A stretch of DNA of 64,000 nt. Origin: SAR116 cluster bacterium AG-447-A06 (GTDB lineage Bacteria > Pseudomonadota > Alphaproteobacteria > Puniceispirillales > Puniceispirillaceae). A program made the position numbers and the translations under genes. The stretch's first letter is position 1; each line of letters begins with the position of its first letter. The notes beneath the pieces are model-generated. The model was not told where the DNA came from. It saw only the letters and a program-made list of their open reading frames with translations, and ran no database searches. Location of the stretch: positions 1-64,000 of the forward strand of contig QCPZ01000006.1 in the NCBI GenBank assembly GCA_003212345.1, in the 5' to 3' direction. Positions 19,478 through 27,516 of this stretch are shown piece after piece.

Positions 19478-20358
19478 GCCTTCGCCTCACTTGCAAAATA
19501 CTTTTGCTGACCGGCCAACAAACGCCGAACAACCTCAACTGAGGCGTCACGCCGGTATTGGGCAGGGGCGCGAACATCATCAATCGGTGCTAATTCGGTG
19601 AACAGATCCTTCGTAATTCGCTCGCAGGCATTGGCCAATGGTGTTCCACACAAGGCTGACTCAACACGCTCCATTCGTATTGCAACCTCACTGCATGCGC
19701 CAATTGACAGGGCAACAGTTGAGATCATTCCAGCCTTGTCAACATCTAAACGAAGAGCAGCCATGCTAATCGAAATTACCAGATAAGACCGTGCACCAAG
19801 TTTTAAAAAACTAGATTGGCCAGTAGTTGATGTTGATGGAATACGGAGCGCACTGACCATTTCACCGGTTTCCAGCGCCGTTTTTCTGTTTCCTAGAATA
19901 AACTTAGATAATGGCAGATAGCGAAAGCCTGACGTGGAAGCAATTTCTAACTCTGCATCAAGTGTCAGTAATGGCGGCACCCCATCTGCCGCTGGTGATG
20001 CGTTACACAGGTTTCCAACAACTGTAGCGCGGTTCTGGATCTGGATTGACCCCACCTCGCCTGCCGCTTCTTTCAGCCCGTCAAATGCAGGCGGTAAATC
20101 AGCATTAATCACAGCTCGCCAGCTTGTGGCGGCACCAATGCGAAAATAGCTCCCGTCAAAATCTATTGTCCTAAGCGCAGGGATCCCCGAAATATCAAGC
20201 ACTGGCCCTAACAATGGTCTATCTTGAAGTCCAGGAAACACATCAGTTCCCCCTGCCAGAATTACCCTCGGCCCAGCAGCAAGAGCAGAAACCGCCGTTT
20301 CCAGGCTCGCGGGACGTACATAATCTGCCTCTAATTTTTCGTTCAGCCCCTTCTGCAT
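19474..20358 (-). CDS. FAD-binding subunit of the molybdenum hydroxylase
   Basis: A 294-residue member of the FAD-binding subunit family of xanthine-dehydrogenase-type enzymes (CoxM/CutM type); it passes electrons from the iron-sulfur clusters to the acceptor. Visible motifs are the FAD-pyrophosphate loop VILAGGTDVFPGL and NRATVVGNLCNASPAADG, then LPLSKFILGNRKTAL. ATG at 20358 with CAGGGA upstream is preferred to a TTG at 20412. The gene starts about 57 bases after the aldehyde oxidoreductase stop and overlaps the catalytic subunit gene by four bases, supporting one complex. Confidence 0.88.
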   Translation of the reverse strand: MQKGLNEKLEADYVRPASLETAVSALAAGPRVILAGGTDVFPGLQDRPLLGPVLDISGIPALRTIDFDGSYFRIGAATSWRAVINADLPPAFDGLKEAAGEVGSIQIQNRATVVGNLCNASPAADGVPPLLTLDAELEIASTSGFRYLPLSKFILGNRKTALETGEMVSALRIPSTSTTGQSSFLKLGARSYLVISISMAALRLDVDKAGMISTVALSIGACSEVAIRMERVESALCGTPLANACERITKDLFTELAPIDDVRAPAQYRRDASVEVVRRLLAGQQKYFASEAKA

Positions 20359-20415
20359 AACAATCCCTGTGATGCTGCCTTTATTCGCAATCCAGCCTCC
20401 ACTGAAACCCAAACA

Positions 20416-22137
20416 CTAGCCACTGTGTGCATCAAGAAGATTTTGCATCGCAGCGTTCACTTCACTGCTGCGTAGTCGAGCCATTTTGCCAGTTGGTGGC
20501 AAAGGCTCGTCAAGAAAAAAGGAGGGTAGTTCATCGTCATCTTCATCGAATCCAGCCGCGTTGTTGAAAGCTGCCTCAAGACGCAATGTCTCAAGGCCAA
20601 TATTGCGGATGAAATCCGGTGTTACCCCGGCATCAAAAGCATCGTTGATGGCATTGGAGATTAATTCGAGATTGTCGTCGGTAACTGATCTGCCAAACAC
20701 ACAAAGTCCCAATGAGTCCGCGACAGCAGCATTAATCTGCATACGGAGACTTTCAGCCACCAACTCTTCAATATTTTTGTCATCACATTTGAATGTCGCA
20801 TTATTTCCAACAGTGTGGTCTGCACCCTGAGCAGTCACCATCATTGAGATTCCAGTCACTTCAATAAGCCGGGGATCATACGCACTAATTGCTTGTTTTT
20901 TGATTACTGGAACGCGTTTGAAATTTAAGTTTTCACCAACTCTCGCAGTCCCACTCGCATAGAATTTGCCAATTTCACTTCCAGCCATCATTTCCGACGT
21001 TACCTCCTTCATGAAAGAAACGTCTCCAAAGCCACCCTTCCCCGCGTCCATTAAAACAGCTATGGTAGCTCCGAGTTCTATACTGTCCACGCCAAGATCA
21101 TTTGCTATTTCATTCATTCTCGCTACGTCATCCGGATCTTCTAACCCACAATTTGTGCCGAGAAGGCAAATTGTTTCATATTCCATAGGTGAAACAATTT
21201 CTCTTCCAGTATCATCAACATAAACATTGCTACATTTTATCAAGCAACCTGGCATACAGGCGTGCTCCGTTTGCCCGCCACGACTAGTGTTTAATTCTCG
21301 AATGAAAGTGCCACCCATTTTGAAAGCACCACCGTCCTCCGAGGGTTGATGGCCCGAGGTAAAGTTACGAGTTGGCATCGCACCAACATGATTTGTTATA
21401 TCCGCCATCATCGCTGTGCCAGTCGTCCGCAATGTTTGGACAGGCGCAGACTCACCAAGCTTTTTGCCGTACTCTTTTATGGCACCCATGACCTTTTTCC
21501 TGTCATTAACAGGTGGCATCCTATCTTTATCTATTACTATGGCTTTAACCCTCTTGGCGCCCATAACTGCGCCAACACCACCACGTGCCGCGATGCGCGA
21601 TGGTCGGTTGTCTGTATCCGAGAATGTTACACCAGCCATTAGGCCTTCGTATTCTCCTACGGGCCCACAAATACCGAGAGAAGTTTTCTCTCCATACACA
21701 GAATGCAGCTTGGAAGCACACTCAAAATTGCCTAAACCCAAATATGGTTTTGCATCGTCAAAAGTAATACCATTATCCTTGGTAATACGAATGATTACCC
21801 ACTCATCACTAGCTCCACGCAGAGTAATACCAGCAATTTGCAATTGCCCCATTGCAAATCCAAAAGTGCCACCGCTGTTGGCCTCTTTAACTCCACCAGT
21901 CAAAGGGCTTTTACAGCCCACACTGAGCCTATTCGCATTAGAAAAATTAGTTCCTGCAAACGGCCCAACCGAGAAAATTAACGGATTTTCGGGAGCAAGT
22001 GGCTCAACATCAGCAATTTTTTGTTCGAGCAGCATTTTAGCTATCAAATAACGTCCGCATTCAGCAATCTCACGACCATGCAATTCGCGACTACTTACTG
22101 ATCTTTCACCCAAATTTATATCAATATATTTTCGCAT
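20416..22137 (-). CDS. Aldehyde:ferredoxin oxidoreductase family protein (tungsten type)
   Basis: A 573-residue member of the AOR family, whose enzymes oxidise aldehydes to acids with ferredoxin as acceptor using a tungsten (or molybdenum) bis-pterin. The N-terminal domain has GPFAGTNFSNANRLSVGCKS and the pterin-binding ARGGVGAVMGAKRVKAIVI; cysteines for a [4Fe-4S] cluster are in CMPGCLIKC with a further Cys in DSLGLCVFG. It sits between the amidohydrolase and the hydroxylase genes. By context it may oxidise the aldehyde formed by ring opening. AOR enzymes are usually associated with low-oxygen metabolism, so its presence here is notable. Metal and substrate are inferred. Confidence 0.85.
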   Translation of the reverse strand: MRKYIDINLGERSVSSRELHGREIAECGRYLIAKMLLEQKIADVEPLAPENPLIFSVGPFAGTNFSNANRLSVGCKSPLTGGVKEANSGGTFGFAMGQLQIAGITLRGASDEWVIIRITKDNGITFDDAKPYLGLGNFECASKLHSVYGEKTSLGICGPVGEYEGLMAGVTFSDTDNRPSRIAARGGVGAVMGAKRVKAIVIDKDRMPPVNDRKKVMGAIKEYGKKLGESAPVQTLRTTGTAMMADITNHVGAMPTRNFTSGHQPSEDGGAFKMGGTFIRELNTSRGGQTEHACMPGCLIKCSNVYVDDTGREIVSPMEYETICLLGTNCGLEDPDDVARMNEIANDLGVDSIELGATIAVLMDAGKGGFGDVSFMKEVTSEMMAGSEIGKFYASGTARVGENLNFKRVPVIKKQAISAYDPRLIEVTGISMMVTAQGADHTVGNNATFKCDDKNIEELVAESLRMQINAAVADSLGLCVFGRSVTDDNLELISNAINDAFDAGVTPDFIRNIGLETLRLEAAFNNAAGFDEDDDELPSFFLDEPLPPTGKMARLRSSEVNAAMQNLLDAHSG

Positions 22138-22343
22138 TTGTATTCCTATTCAACAATGAATGACGTGACGCTATGGCAGATTCTCTTTACTATCTAATTC
22201 ATTTGTATACTAACAATAATACATCTTGTAAACACTGCAAGACCAACGTCTTTCTGTGCCATAATGCCTCAGTAAACACTAATCAGACTATCCATCACTC
22301 TCAGAGTTAACTTTTTCTGTCCAACCAAATCGTGCAATTTTTT
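22138..22343. promoter_or_regulatory. Intergenic region between enamidase and AOR genes
   Basis: About 206 AT-rich bases with no open frame. It should carry a promoter for the AOR - hydroxylase - hnr - UPF0280 unit on the minus strand. I see scattered TTGTATACT-like half sites near 22204-22212 but no dyad as clear as the one beside the MarR gene. Confidence 0.3.
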
Positions 22344-23516
22344 TTACTGGACAATTTCTGGTAACCTTGTTGCTGGTGGAGTATTACGACTGCGCGCTGT
22401 GCGCACAATACCGTCAATCACAGTCATTCCAACACCCGGCAGATTACCCTGATGAATACTTTCCAGCATATTTTTTCCGGGCGCGTGCTGCGCAGTATCC
22501 ATCAACACAAAATCCGCACTTCGGCCAACTTCAATGATACCAGTATCAAGGTCACGCATTCGCGCCGTGTTACCTGTTGCAAAACAGAACGCAATTTCTG
22601 GAGGAACGTCACCAAGGCTGGATAGTAAGGCAATCATCCGCAAAATACCAAGCGGCTGAACACCTGACCCAGCTGGCGAGTCTGTGCCAAGGATCACTCG
22701 TTCCGGCTGCTTAATCTCAAACGCAGTCCGCATTGCCAGTAATCCAGCCCTTTCATTACCGTTGTGAACAATTTCAATGCCACGACTGCAGTTCTCACAA
22801 AGGCAAGTAATCTGGTCATCAGGAAGTGCCGTATGGCCACCATTGATGTGCCCTATAATATCTGCATCGGCTTCCAGCACAACGTCCTTGTCAATCAGTC
22901 CAGACCCCGGAATTGATGGACCACCCGTGTGAATTGTGGATTGAATGCCATATTTACGTGCCCATTTAACCATTTGCGCCGCGGTTTCGCCAGCTTTCAC
23001 CGATCCCAGGCCAACCTCGCCAAGCAATTTTACGCCAGCATCAGCGAGTTCTTTGAAATCAGACTCCACCATGCCATCCTCTAGCACTGGCGCCCCAGCA
23101 AGCATTTTCACACCTGATGGACGAAAATTTTCGTACCAGCGTTGAGAAGCAATTGCCATAGCCTTAAGCCCAACAATATCTTTGGGCCGGCCAGGCGCAT
23201 GCACTTCACCAGCAGAAATCATTGTTGTCACACCGCCATGCAGGCAGGAATCTATCCAGTTCAATTGCTGCTGACGCGGCGTGTAATCACCAATCACCGG
23301 ATGTACGTGGCTATCAATCAGGCCAGGTGTCAACGTGACACCATGCGCGTGGACATGCACAGTGGCATTATCAAGCTCCATATCCTTAGCATAGCCGATA
23401 CCAGTAATTCGGCCATCAACAGCGATTACGCAATCACCGTCAAGAATTGGCGCCTCAAGCTTGCCCGATAGGATCTGTCCAATATTAGTGATCACAAGTT
23501 TTGCTGACGCCATCAT
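22344..23516 (-). CDS. ena: Enamidase-type amidohydrolase
   Basis: Predicted to open the ring of 1,4,5,6-tetrahydro-6-oxonicotinate to 2-formylglutarate and ammonia. The 390-residue protein has the amidohydrolase metal motif LIDSHVHP, and stretches I recognise from clostridial enamidase: LHGGVTTMISAGEVHAPGRP, GEVGLGSVK, IHTGGPSIPGSG, IGHINGGHTAL, RVILGTDSPAGSGVQPLGI and SRNTPPATR. The double ATG at 23516 follows GGGAGTAAAG, a good ribosome-binding site. It is on the same strand as the hydroxylase and reductase genes and directly downstream of the MarR gene. A dihydroorotase- or hydantoinase-like role is a weaker alternative. Confidence 0.85.
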   Translation of the reverse strand: MMASAKLVITNIGQILSGKLEAPILDGDCVIAVDGRITGIGYAKDMELDNATVHVHAHGVTLTPGLIDSHVHPVIGDYTPRQQQLNWIDSCLHGGVTTMISAGEVHAPGRPKDIVGLKAMAIASQRWYENFRPSGVKMLAGAPVLEDGMVESDFKELADAGVKLLGEVGLGSVKAGETAAQMVKWARKYGIQSTIHTGGPSIPGSGLIDKDVVLEADADIIGHINGGHTALPDDQITCLCENCSRGIEIVHNGNERAGLLAMRTAFEIKQPERVILGTDSPAGSGVQPLGILRMIALLSSLGDVPPEIAFCFATGNTARMRDLDTGIIEVGRSADFVLMDTAQHAPGKNMLESIHQGNLPGVGMTVIDGIVRTARSRNTPPATRLPEIVQ

Positions 23517-23643
23517 CTTTACTCCCACATGTTTACAAGACCCCAAAATCACATTTTGTGATACGGCGAACCATTATCATTAGCAAAAAAACTGACTATC
23601 CAGTCAAGTCACTCGTATATAAAACCCCTTTAAAAGCCGGTCA

Positions 23644-24093
23644 CTATAACTTATCCAATAACGCTAAAAGCCTTGCCAACTCCCGGGGCGTAAGGCGTTC
23701 AGTTGTCTCGCTCGTAATAGCCTGCGCCTTTTCAATAGCAGCTTTAACCACCTTCTGCCCTTCATCGGTTAACGAAATCTGTAACCGACGCAAATCTTCA
23801 CCGTCTTGGCGCGATTGCACCAACCCACGATCAATCAAACGAGTAACAACGCCCTTTGTTGTAGCCGCATCCATCGCAACCAAACGTCCAAGCTGGTTCT
23901 GCGACACCTCACCAATCTCAGAAAGCCGCACAAGAATGGAAAACTGTGTTGGCGTCATTTCAGGAAGGTGGCGCGAAAAAATCTCTAAGTGTCGTTGGCT
24001 GGCCAGCCGAAGCTTATACCCTACCTGATCATCAAGCTGATAGGTGGAAGCATGGGTTTGCGCAAAGGAAAGGTCTAATTCTCTAAATGTCAT
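23644..24093 (-). CDS. MarR-family transcriptional regulator
   Basis: A 149-residue winged-helix regulator. The DNA-binding part is visible as LSEIGEVSQNQLGRLVAMDAATTKGVVTRL (quoted here in two overlapping pieces: LSEIGEVSQNQLGRLVAMD and DAATTKGVVTRLIDRGLV), with the wing in QDGEDLRRLQISLTDEG. MarR proteins bind palindromes as dimers and release on small aromatic ligands, which suits control of an aromatic-acid cluster. ATG at 24093 is preferred over TTG at 24105. It is divergent from the DUF1185 gene and precedes the catabolic genes; two inverted repeats lie in the divergent gap. Confidence 0.9.
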   Translation of the reverse strand: MTFRELDLSFAQTHASTYQLDDQVGYKLRLASQRHLEIFSRHLPEMTPTQFSILVRLSEIGEVSQNQLGRLVAMDAATTKGVVTRLIDRGLVQSRQDGEDLRRLQISLTDEGQKVVKAAIEKAQAITSETTERLTPRELARLLALLDKL

Positions 24094-24127
24094 AACCTTG
24101 ACCAACCTAAATTAAACATCAAAAGAT

Positions 24128-24162
24128 AGAATGTTCTTGACTGATCCTACATGTAACATTCT
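24128..24162. promoter_or_regulatory. Inverted repeat AGAATGTT-N19-AACATTCT upstream of marR
   Basis: Two perfect 8-base arms separated by 19 bases, starting about 35 bases before the MarR start codon. The spacing allows two helical turns between half-sites. It may be an autoregulatory operator or a leader hairpin. Confidence 0.4.
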
Positions 24163-24254
24163 CAAAGAGAAATTACTACTTTTCAAATTTTTACTTTTAA
24201 TTCAATTAGTAATATTTTTAGTAAGCAATAATAGGTATTTGCCTGATACGCAAT

Positions 24255-24278
24255 ATATTGTTTGACAGCAAACAATAT
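24255..24278. promoter_or_regulatory. Perfect 24-bp dyad, likely MarR operator
   Basis: ATATTGTTTG, four bases (ACAG), then CAAACAATAT: two perfect 10-base arms. It lies in the divergent gap, 57 bases before the DUF1185 start. Size and symmetry fit a MarR dimer site. Binding is inferred. Confidence 0.6.
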
Positions 24279-24334
24279 TTATTTTTTGATCAAAAAGCTA
24301 ACTTATTACAAATACGGTACTGAAGGGGACTAGC

Positions 24335-24922
24335 ATGGGATTGGCAAAAATTCGAAAAATTGTAACCGTTGTTGAGGGTACATTTGAAGAAGGCGGTCAA
24401 GAAATATTGCCACCGACGCGCCGCGCCGCAGCCATTGCGGTAATTGAAAACCCTTTTGCTGGCGTATATCTGGAGGACCTCGAGGCACTGATGGCCATTG
24501 GAGAAGAACTTGGCAGCTTGCTCGGTGACAAGTGTGTTGCGGCCTTGGGCGTTGCCCCAGAAGCAGTTCAAAGTTATGGAAAGGCAGCTCTTGTTGGAGA
24601 AAATGGTGAGTTGGAGCACGCCGCGGCAATTCTCCATCCCCGCCTCGGAAAACCATTGCGCTCTTCCGTTGAGAGGGGTGCGGCACTTGTGCCCTCAAAT
24701 AAGAAACGCGGTGGCATGGGTAGTCCACTTGATGTGCCTTTGGGCCATAAAGATGCTGCTTATGTCAGATCACACTTTGATGGAATGGAGGTTCGTATTA
24801 ACGATGCGCCAAAAGCGAACGAAATATTAGTTGCGATTGCAGTTGCTGATTCTGGAAGGCCCTTGCCTCGCGTTGGGGGCCTTACGCATGAGGATGCTGA
24901 GGGCAGAGATGGTTTACGTTAA
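24335..24922 (+). CDS. Amino acid synthesis family protein (DUF1185)
   Basis: A 195-residue protein of the AA_synth/DUF1185 family, with the family segments RKIVTVVEGTFEEGGQ, AVIENPFAGVYLEDLEAL, AALGVAPEAVQSYGKAALVG and HKDAAYVRSHFDGMEVRI. No catalytic mechanism is known to me. ATG at 24335 has GGGGA upstream. It is divergent from marR across a gap carrying a strong dyad, so it is probably part of the same regulon. Relatives occur beside amide-ring hydrolases for heterocyclic compounds, which agrees with the neighbouring enamidase. Confidence 0.85.
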   Translation: MGLAKIRKIVTVVEGTFEEGGQEILPPTRRAAAIAVIENPFAGVYLEDLEALMAIGEELGSLLGDKCVAALGVAPEAVQSYGKAALVGENGELEHAAAILHPRLGKPLRSSVERGAALVPSNKKRGGMGSPLDVPLGHKDAAYVRSHFDGMEVRINDAPKANEILVAIAVADSGRPLPRVGGLTHEDAEGRDGLR

Positions 24923-24984
24923 ACAAAATCAAAATGGTTCAGGGTGATACTCGATGCCTAATAAAAACTCTTGATTCAACGATT

Positions 24985-25440
24985 TCATTTTCCATTTGCA
25001 ACTTGAGTAATAATCAACCCGACTAACAACATAACAGCACCAAGTGCCTGTAAAAGATTAATTGGCCGAATTGGCGCTCCAAAAAGGCCAAAGTGATCGA
25101 TTATCATCGACGACATAATTTGTCCCGTAACAGCCATTAAAATAAAATTAGCAACCCCAATCTTCCCAGCCAGAACAGTGGCACTCAAAACATAAAATGC
25201 AACGACAAAGCCGGCAAAATATTCAATCCCTTTGAGTTGCCCATAACTTTGGAAATCGGGAATTCCTCTTCCAGTAAAGGCAGTTACTGCTAGTGCCAAA
25301 ACAAGGCCCACAAAAAAAACCAGCACGCACGCAAAAAGAGGATCGCCAAGAACCCTACCCGCGCGGCCATTCAAAATCCCTACAAGAGGAATAAAAGATC
25401 CAGCGATAAGCGCCCAAATAAATAGCTTTAAATTAACCAC
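24985..25440 (-). CDS. Small DMT-family membrane protein (DUF606/YdcZ)
   Basis: A 151-residue hydrophobic protein with five predicted helices, matching the DUF606/YdcZ group of the drug/metabolite transporter superfamily: IPLVGILNGRAGRVLGDPLF near the N-terminus and FILMAVTGQIMSSMIIDHFG in the middle. Start is GTG at 25440 with only a weak ribosome-binding site. Members often work as paired small proteins; no second copy is adjacent. Substrate unknown. Confidence 0.8.
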   Translation of the reverse strand: MVNLKLFIWALIAGSFIPLVGILNGRAGRVLGDPLFACVLVFFVGLVLALAVTAFTGRGIPDFQSYGQLKGIEYFAGFVVAFYVLSATVLAGKIGVANFILMAVTGQIMSSMIIDHFGLFGAPIRPINLLQALGAVMLLVGLIITQVANGK

Positions 25441-25479
25441 ACTGAAATCTAACCAACAATTCCATTATCATCCAAAGAT

Positions 25480-25803
25480 TCAGGGATGCGGCCCCCAAGG
25501 CGCGGCATTGAGTAATTGGTTTTGTTGACTGAGTAACAGTGGACGCAGTTCACCCGCAAAACTCATAAAATCCTCATTTGAAAACAGGCTATCCCAATGA
25601 TTACGGCGGTCCGCATCATCGTCAAATTTCCATAAATGTATAATTTGATGCAATCCTCCAGTATCGGAAATAAAATAGCCAACCAGCTTTTTATCGTAAC
25701 CGCCCTTCTTTAACGCAGGCCAGCCTTTGTTGTTGTAGGCCGAAACTGCATCTTTCATTTTCCCGACTACAACCTGATAAGTCCGTAATTCATATACAGC
25801 CAT
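25480..25803 (-). CDS. NIPSNAP family protein
   Basis: A 107-residue ferredoxin-like (dimeric alpha-beta barrel) protein of the NIPSNAP family: YELRTYQVVVGKMKDAVSAY at the start and GGLHQIIHLWKFDDDADRR in the core. NIPSNAP proteins in bacteria are often encoded with catabolic enzymes but have no assigned reaction. It lies between the DMT gene and a DapA-family aldolase on the same strand, downstream of an ABC importer, so it probably belongs to the same catabolic unit. Confidence 0.85.
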   Translation of the reverse strand: MAVYELRTYQVVVGKMKDAVSAYNNKGWPALKKGGYDKKLVGYFISDTGGLHQIIHLWKFDDDADRRNHWDSLFSNEDFMSFAGELRPLLLSQQNQLLNAAPWGPHP

Positions 25804-25892
25804 AGTTATTTTCCCGTTCTAGCTCCAAATATAATGCCTGTTCCCAAAACTTTTAGGACACCAAATAAGAAAGCCATTAAGTCAAAACTTAT

Positions 25893-26840
25893 TTATCCAA
25901 ATCTGCGCGTTGCCTCACCAAGTAGCCCAGCATCAACAAGCGCCTCCTCCAGAAATAAAATTTCAGTCTCTTCCAACTTTTGCAATGGTGGCCTTACGAC
26001 CGCTTCTTCAAGTCGTCCTAAAAGTACAAGGCATTCTTTCATCCGATTATGCATATCAAGGAATGGAGCGCGGTAAAAAGCCTGAGCTAGGGGGTAAATT
26101 CGATCGTTAATAGTTCGCGCCGATGCCAGGTCATTGCGCTGCATCGCATTGAATAATTCCACCTGCAAATCAGCAATTACACTGCCGGCCCCAGACAACA
26201 AGCCAGCTGGTCCCATCGATAAAGACGCCATCAGCCATGAGGAATGTGTCGAGAGCACATTGACCCTACGTGGTAAGGATTGAAAGGTGCGAATGTGTCG
26301 CTCATGCAACATTGGATCATTGCACCAATCTTTAATCGCAACAACGCTAGGCACCGCCTTAAATATACGCAGCAGTGTCTCAAACGGATAGCCTAGACCC
26401 GTGCTAGCTGGGTATTGAAATAGGATCAATGGCAAGTCTGTGGCAGAGGCGATCATACTGAAATGATTGATTGCCATTTCTGGACATAATTGCCCACCCA
26501 TGCTCATGCTATTTGGCGGAAACACCAAAAGCGCGCTAGCTCCCTCAGTTGTCGACATTTTAGCAACAGCAACGGCGGCGTGACTGCCGTCAGCATAAAC
26601 GCCATTCACCAATGGCAAGCTGTCGCCCACCTCCTCAAGTGACTCAGCCAAAAGGCGTTGTTGTTCGTTTAGGGTGAAGGCATGGATCTCCGATGCGTGA
26701 CCATTGACCGTGATAGCGTTGAGTCCATCTACAGCCGCAACATCACGCAAATGCTTACGCGATGCCTCGACATCAATTTCGTAATCCTGATGAAATGCAA
26801 CAAGGGTCGCCGGAATCACACCTTCAGCTATAAATGGCAT
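25893..26840 (-). CDS. Dihydrodipicolinate synthase/N-acetylneuraminate lyase family protein
   Basis: A 315-residue TIM-barrel class I aldolase. The Schiff-base lysine is in VVAIKDW (about residue 166), and the catalytic tyrosine region is LFQYPASTGLGY (about residue 139). The GxxGE-type pyruvate-binding loop is replaced by NGHASEIHA, a common variation in catabolic members, so it is unlikely to be biosynthetic DapA. It follows livF by 22 bases, suggesting that the importer brings in its substrate or a precursor. The reaction (retro-aldol or dehydratase) is not defined. Confidence 0.85.
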   Translation of the reverse strand: MPFIAEGVIPATLVAFHQDYEIDVEASRKHLRDVAAVDGLNAITVNGHASEIHAFTLNEQQRLLAESLEEVGDSLPLVNGVYADGSHAAVAVAKMSTTEGASALLVFPPNSMSMGGQLCPEMAINHFSMIASATDLPLILFQYPASTGLGYPFETLLRIFKAVPSVVAIKDWCNDPMLHERHIRTFQSLPRRVNVLSTHSSWLMASLSMGPAGLLSGAGSVIADLQVELFNAMQRNDLASARTINDRIYPLAQAFYRAPFLDMHNRMKECLVLLGRLEEAVVRPPLQKLEETEILFLEEALVDAGLLGEATRRFG

Positions 26841-26862
26841 AGCGCCCTCCGATACCTCTAAA

Positions 26863-27507
26863 TCAATTTTCTACTATCGATCCCCGTTCGATGACATATG
26901 TTCTGTCAATCACATCAGCAACATGCGCGTCATTAGACTCAGCAATTATTATTGACACCCCTTCTTTTTTCAAGGAGGCCAGAATTTCACCCATCCGTTG
27001 GGCAAGAACAGGTGCAATACCCTCCGTCGGCTCATCTAACAAGAGTAGAGTCTTGCCAACCATGAGAGCTCGGGCTAATGCGACCAGCTTTTGCTGTCCA
27101 CCAGAAAGTGATGTTGCTGGCATTTCCCTGAACTTTTCACATTCGGGGATGATTTTGTAAATCCACTTAAGGCGGGTCTCATACCCCTCAATATTAGTCG
27201 ACCAAACTGGCACAAGAATATTCTGCTCCGCAGTCATTTCTGGCACCAAACGGCGATCCTCAGGCATGTAACCAAAGCCCATGTGAGCTCTTCGGTAACC
27301 CGGCAAATCTCTCAACTCCTGGTCTTTGTGAAGGATGCTACCATTAAGGAAAGGCAGTAGTCCCATTACCGACCTGAGAAAAGTTGTTTTCCCAGCACCA
27401 TTTCTTCCAATCAAACCAACAATTTCACCAGTGTTTATTTCCAACTGGATACCCCTTAGTATCGGAGTACTGTTTATGTCGACATCAAGAGCGTTAACAG
27501 CAAGCAT
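26863..27507 (-). CDS. livF: Branched-chain-type ABC transporter ATP-binding protein
   Basis: A 214-residue ATPase of the LivF type that powers uptake at the cytoplasmic face. Walker A is GRNGAGKTTF, the ABC signature is SLSGGQQ, and Walker B is LLLLDEPTEGIAP. At 214 residues it is slightly shorter than the usual 230 or so. It starts nine bases after livG and is the last importer gene before the DapA-family gene. The liv name refers to the family; the ligand need not be an amino acid. Confidence 0.92.
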   Translation of the reverse strand: MLAVNALDVDINSTPILRGIQLEINTGEIVGLIGRNGAGKTTFLRSVMGLLPFLNGSILHKDQELRDLPGYRRAHMGFGYMPEDRRLVPEMTAEQNILVPVWSTNIEGYETRLKWIYKIIPECEKFREMPATSLSGGQQKLVALARALMVGKTLLLLDEPTEGIAPVLAQRMGEILASLKKEGVSIIIAESNDAHVADVIDRTYVIERGSIVEN

Positions 27508-27516
27508 AATAAGTTC

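Noticed and set aside
16736-20358. Xanthine or carbon monoxide dehydrogenase
   Set aside because: The CO dehydrogenase active-site loop is not evident and the neighbours (hnr-like, enamidase-like) point to a pyridine acid. Xanthine activity is not strictly excluded.
21416-22051. Long open frame (about 211 codons) on the plus strand
   Set aside because: It lies wholly opposite the AOR gene, whose minus-strand translation is a full family match; the opposite frame is low-complexity Ser/Pro/Thr sequence.
25893-26840. Biosynthetic DapA (4-hydroxy-tetrahydrodipicolinate synthase)
   Set aside because: The pyruvate-binding loop differs and the gene follows a catabolic ABC importer, so a catabolic aldolase is more likely.
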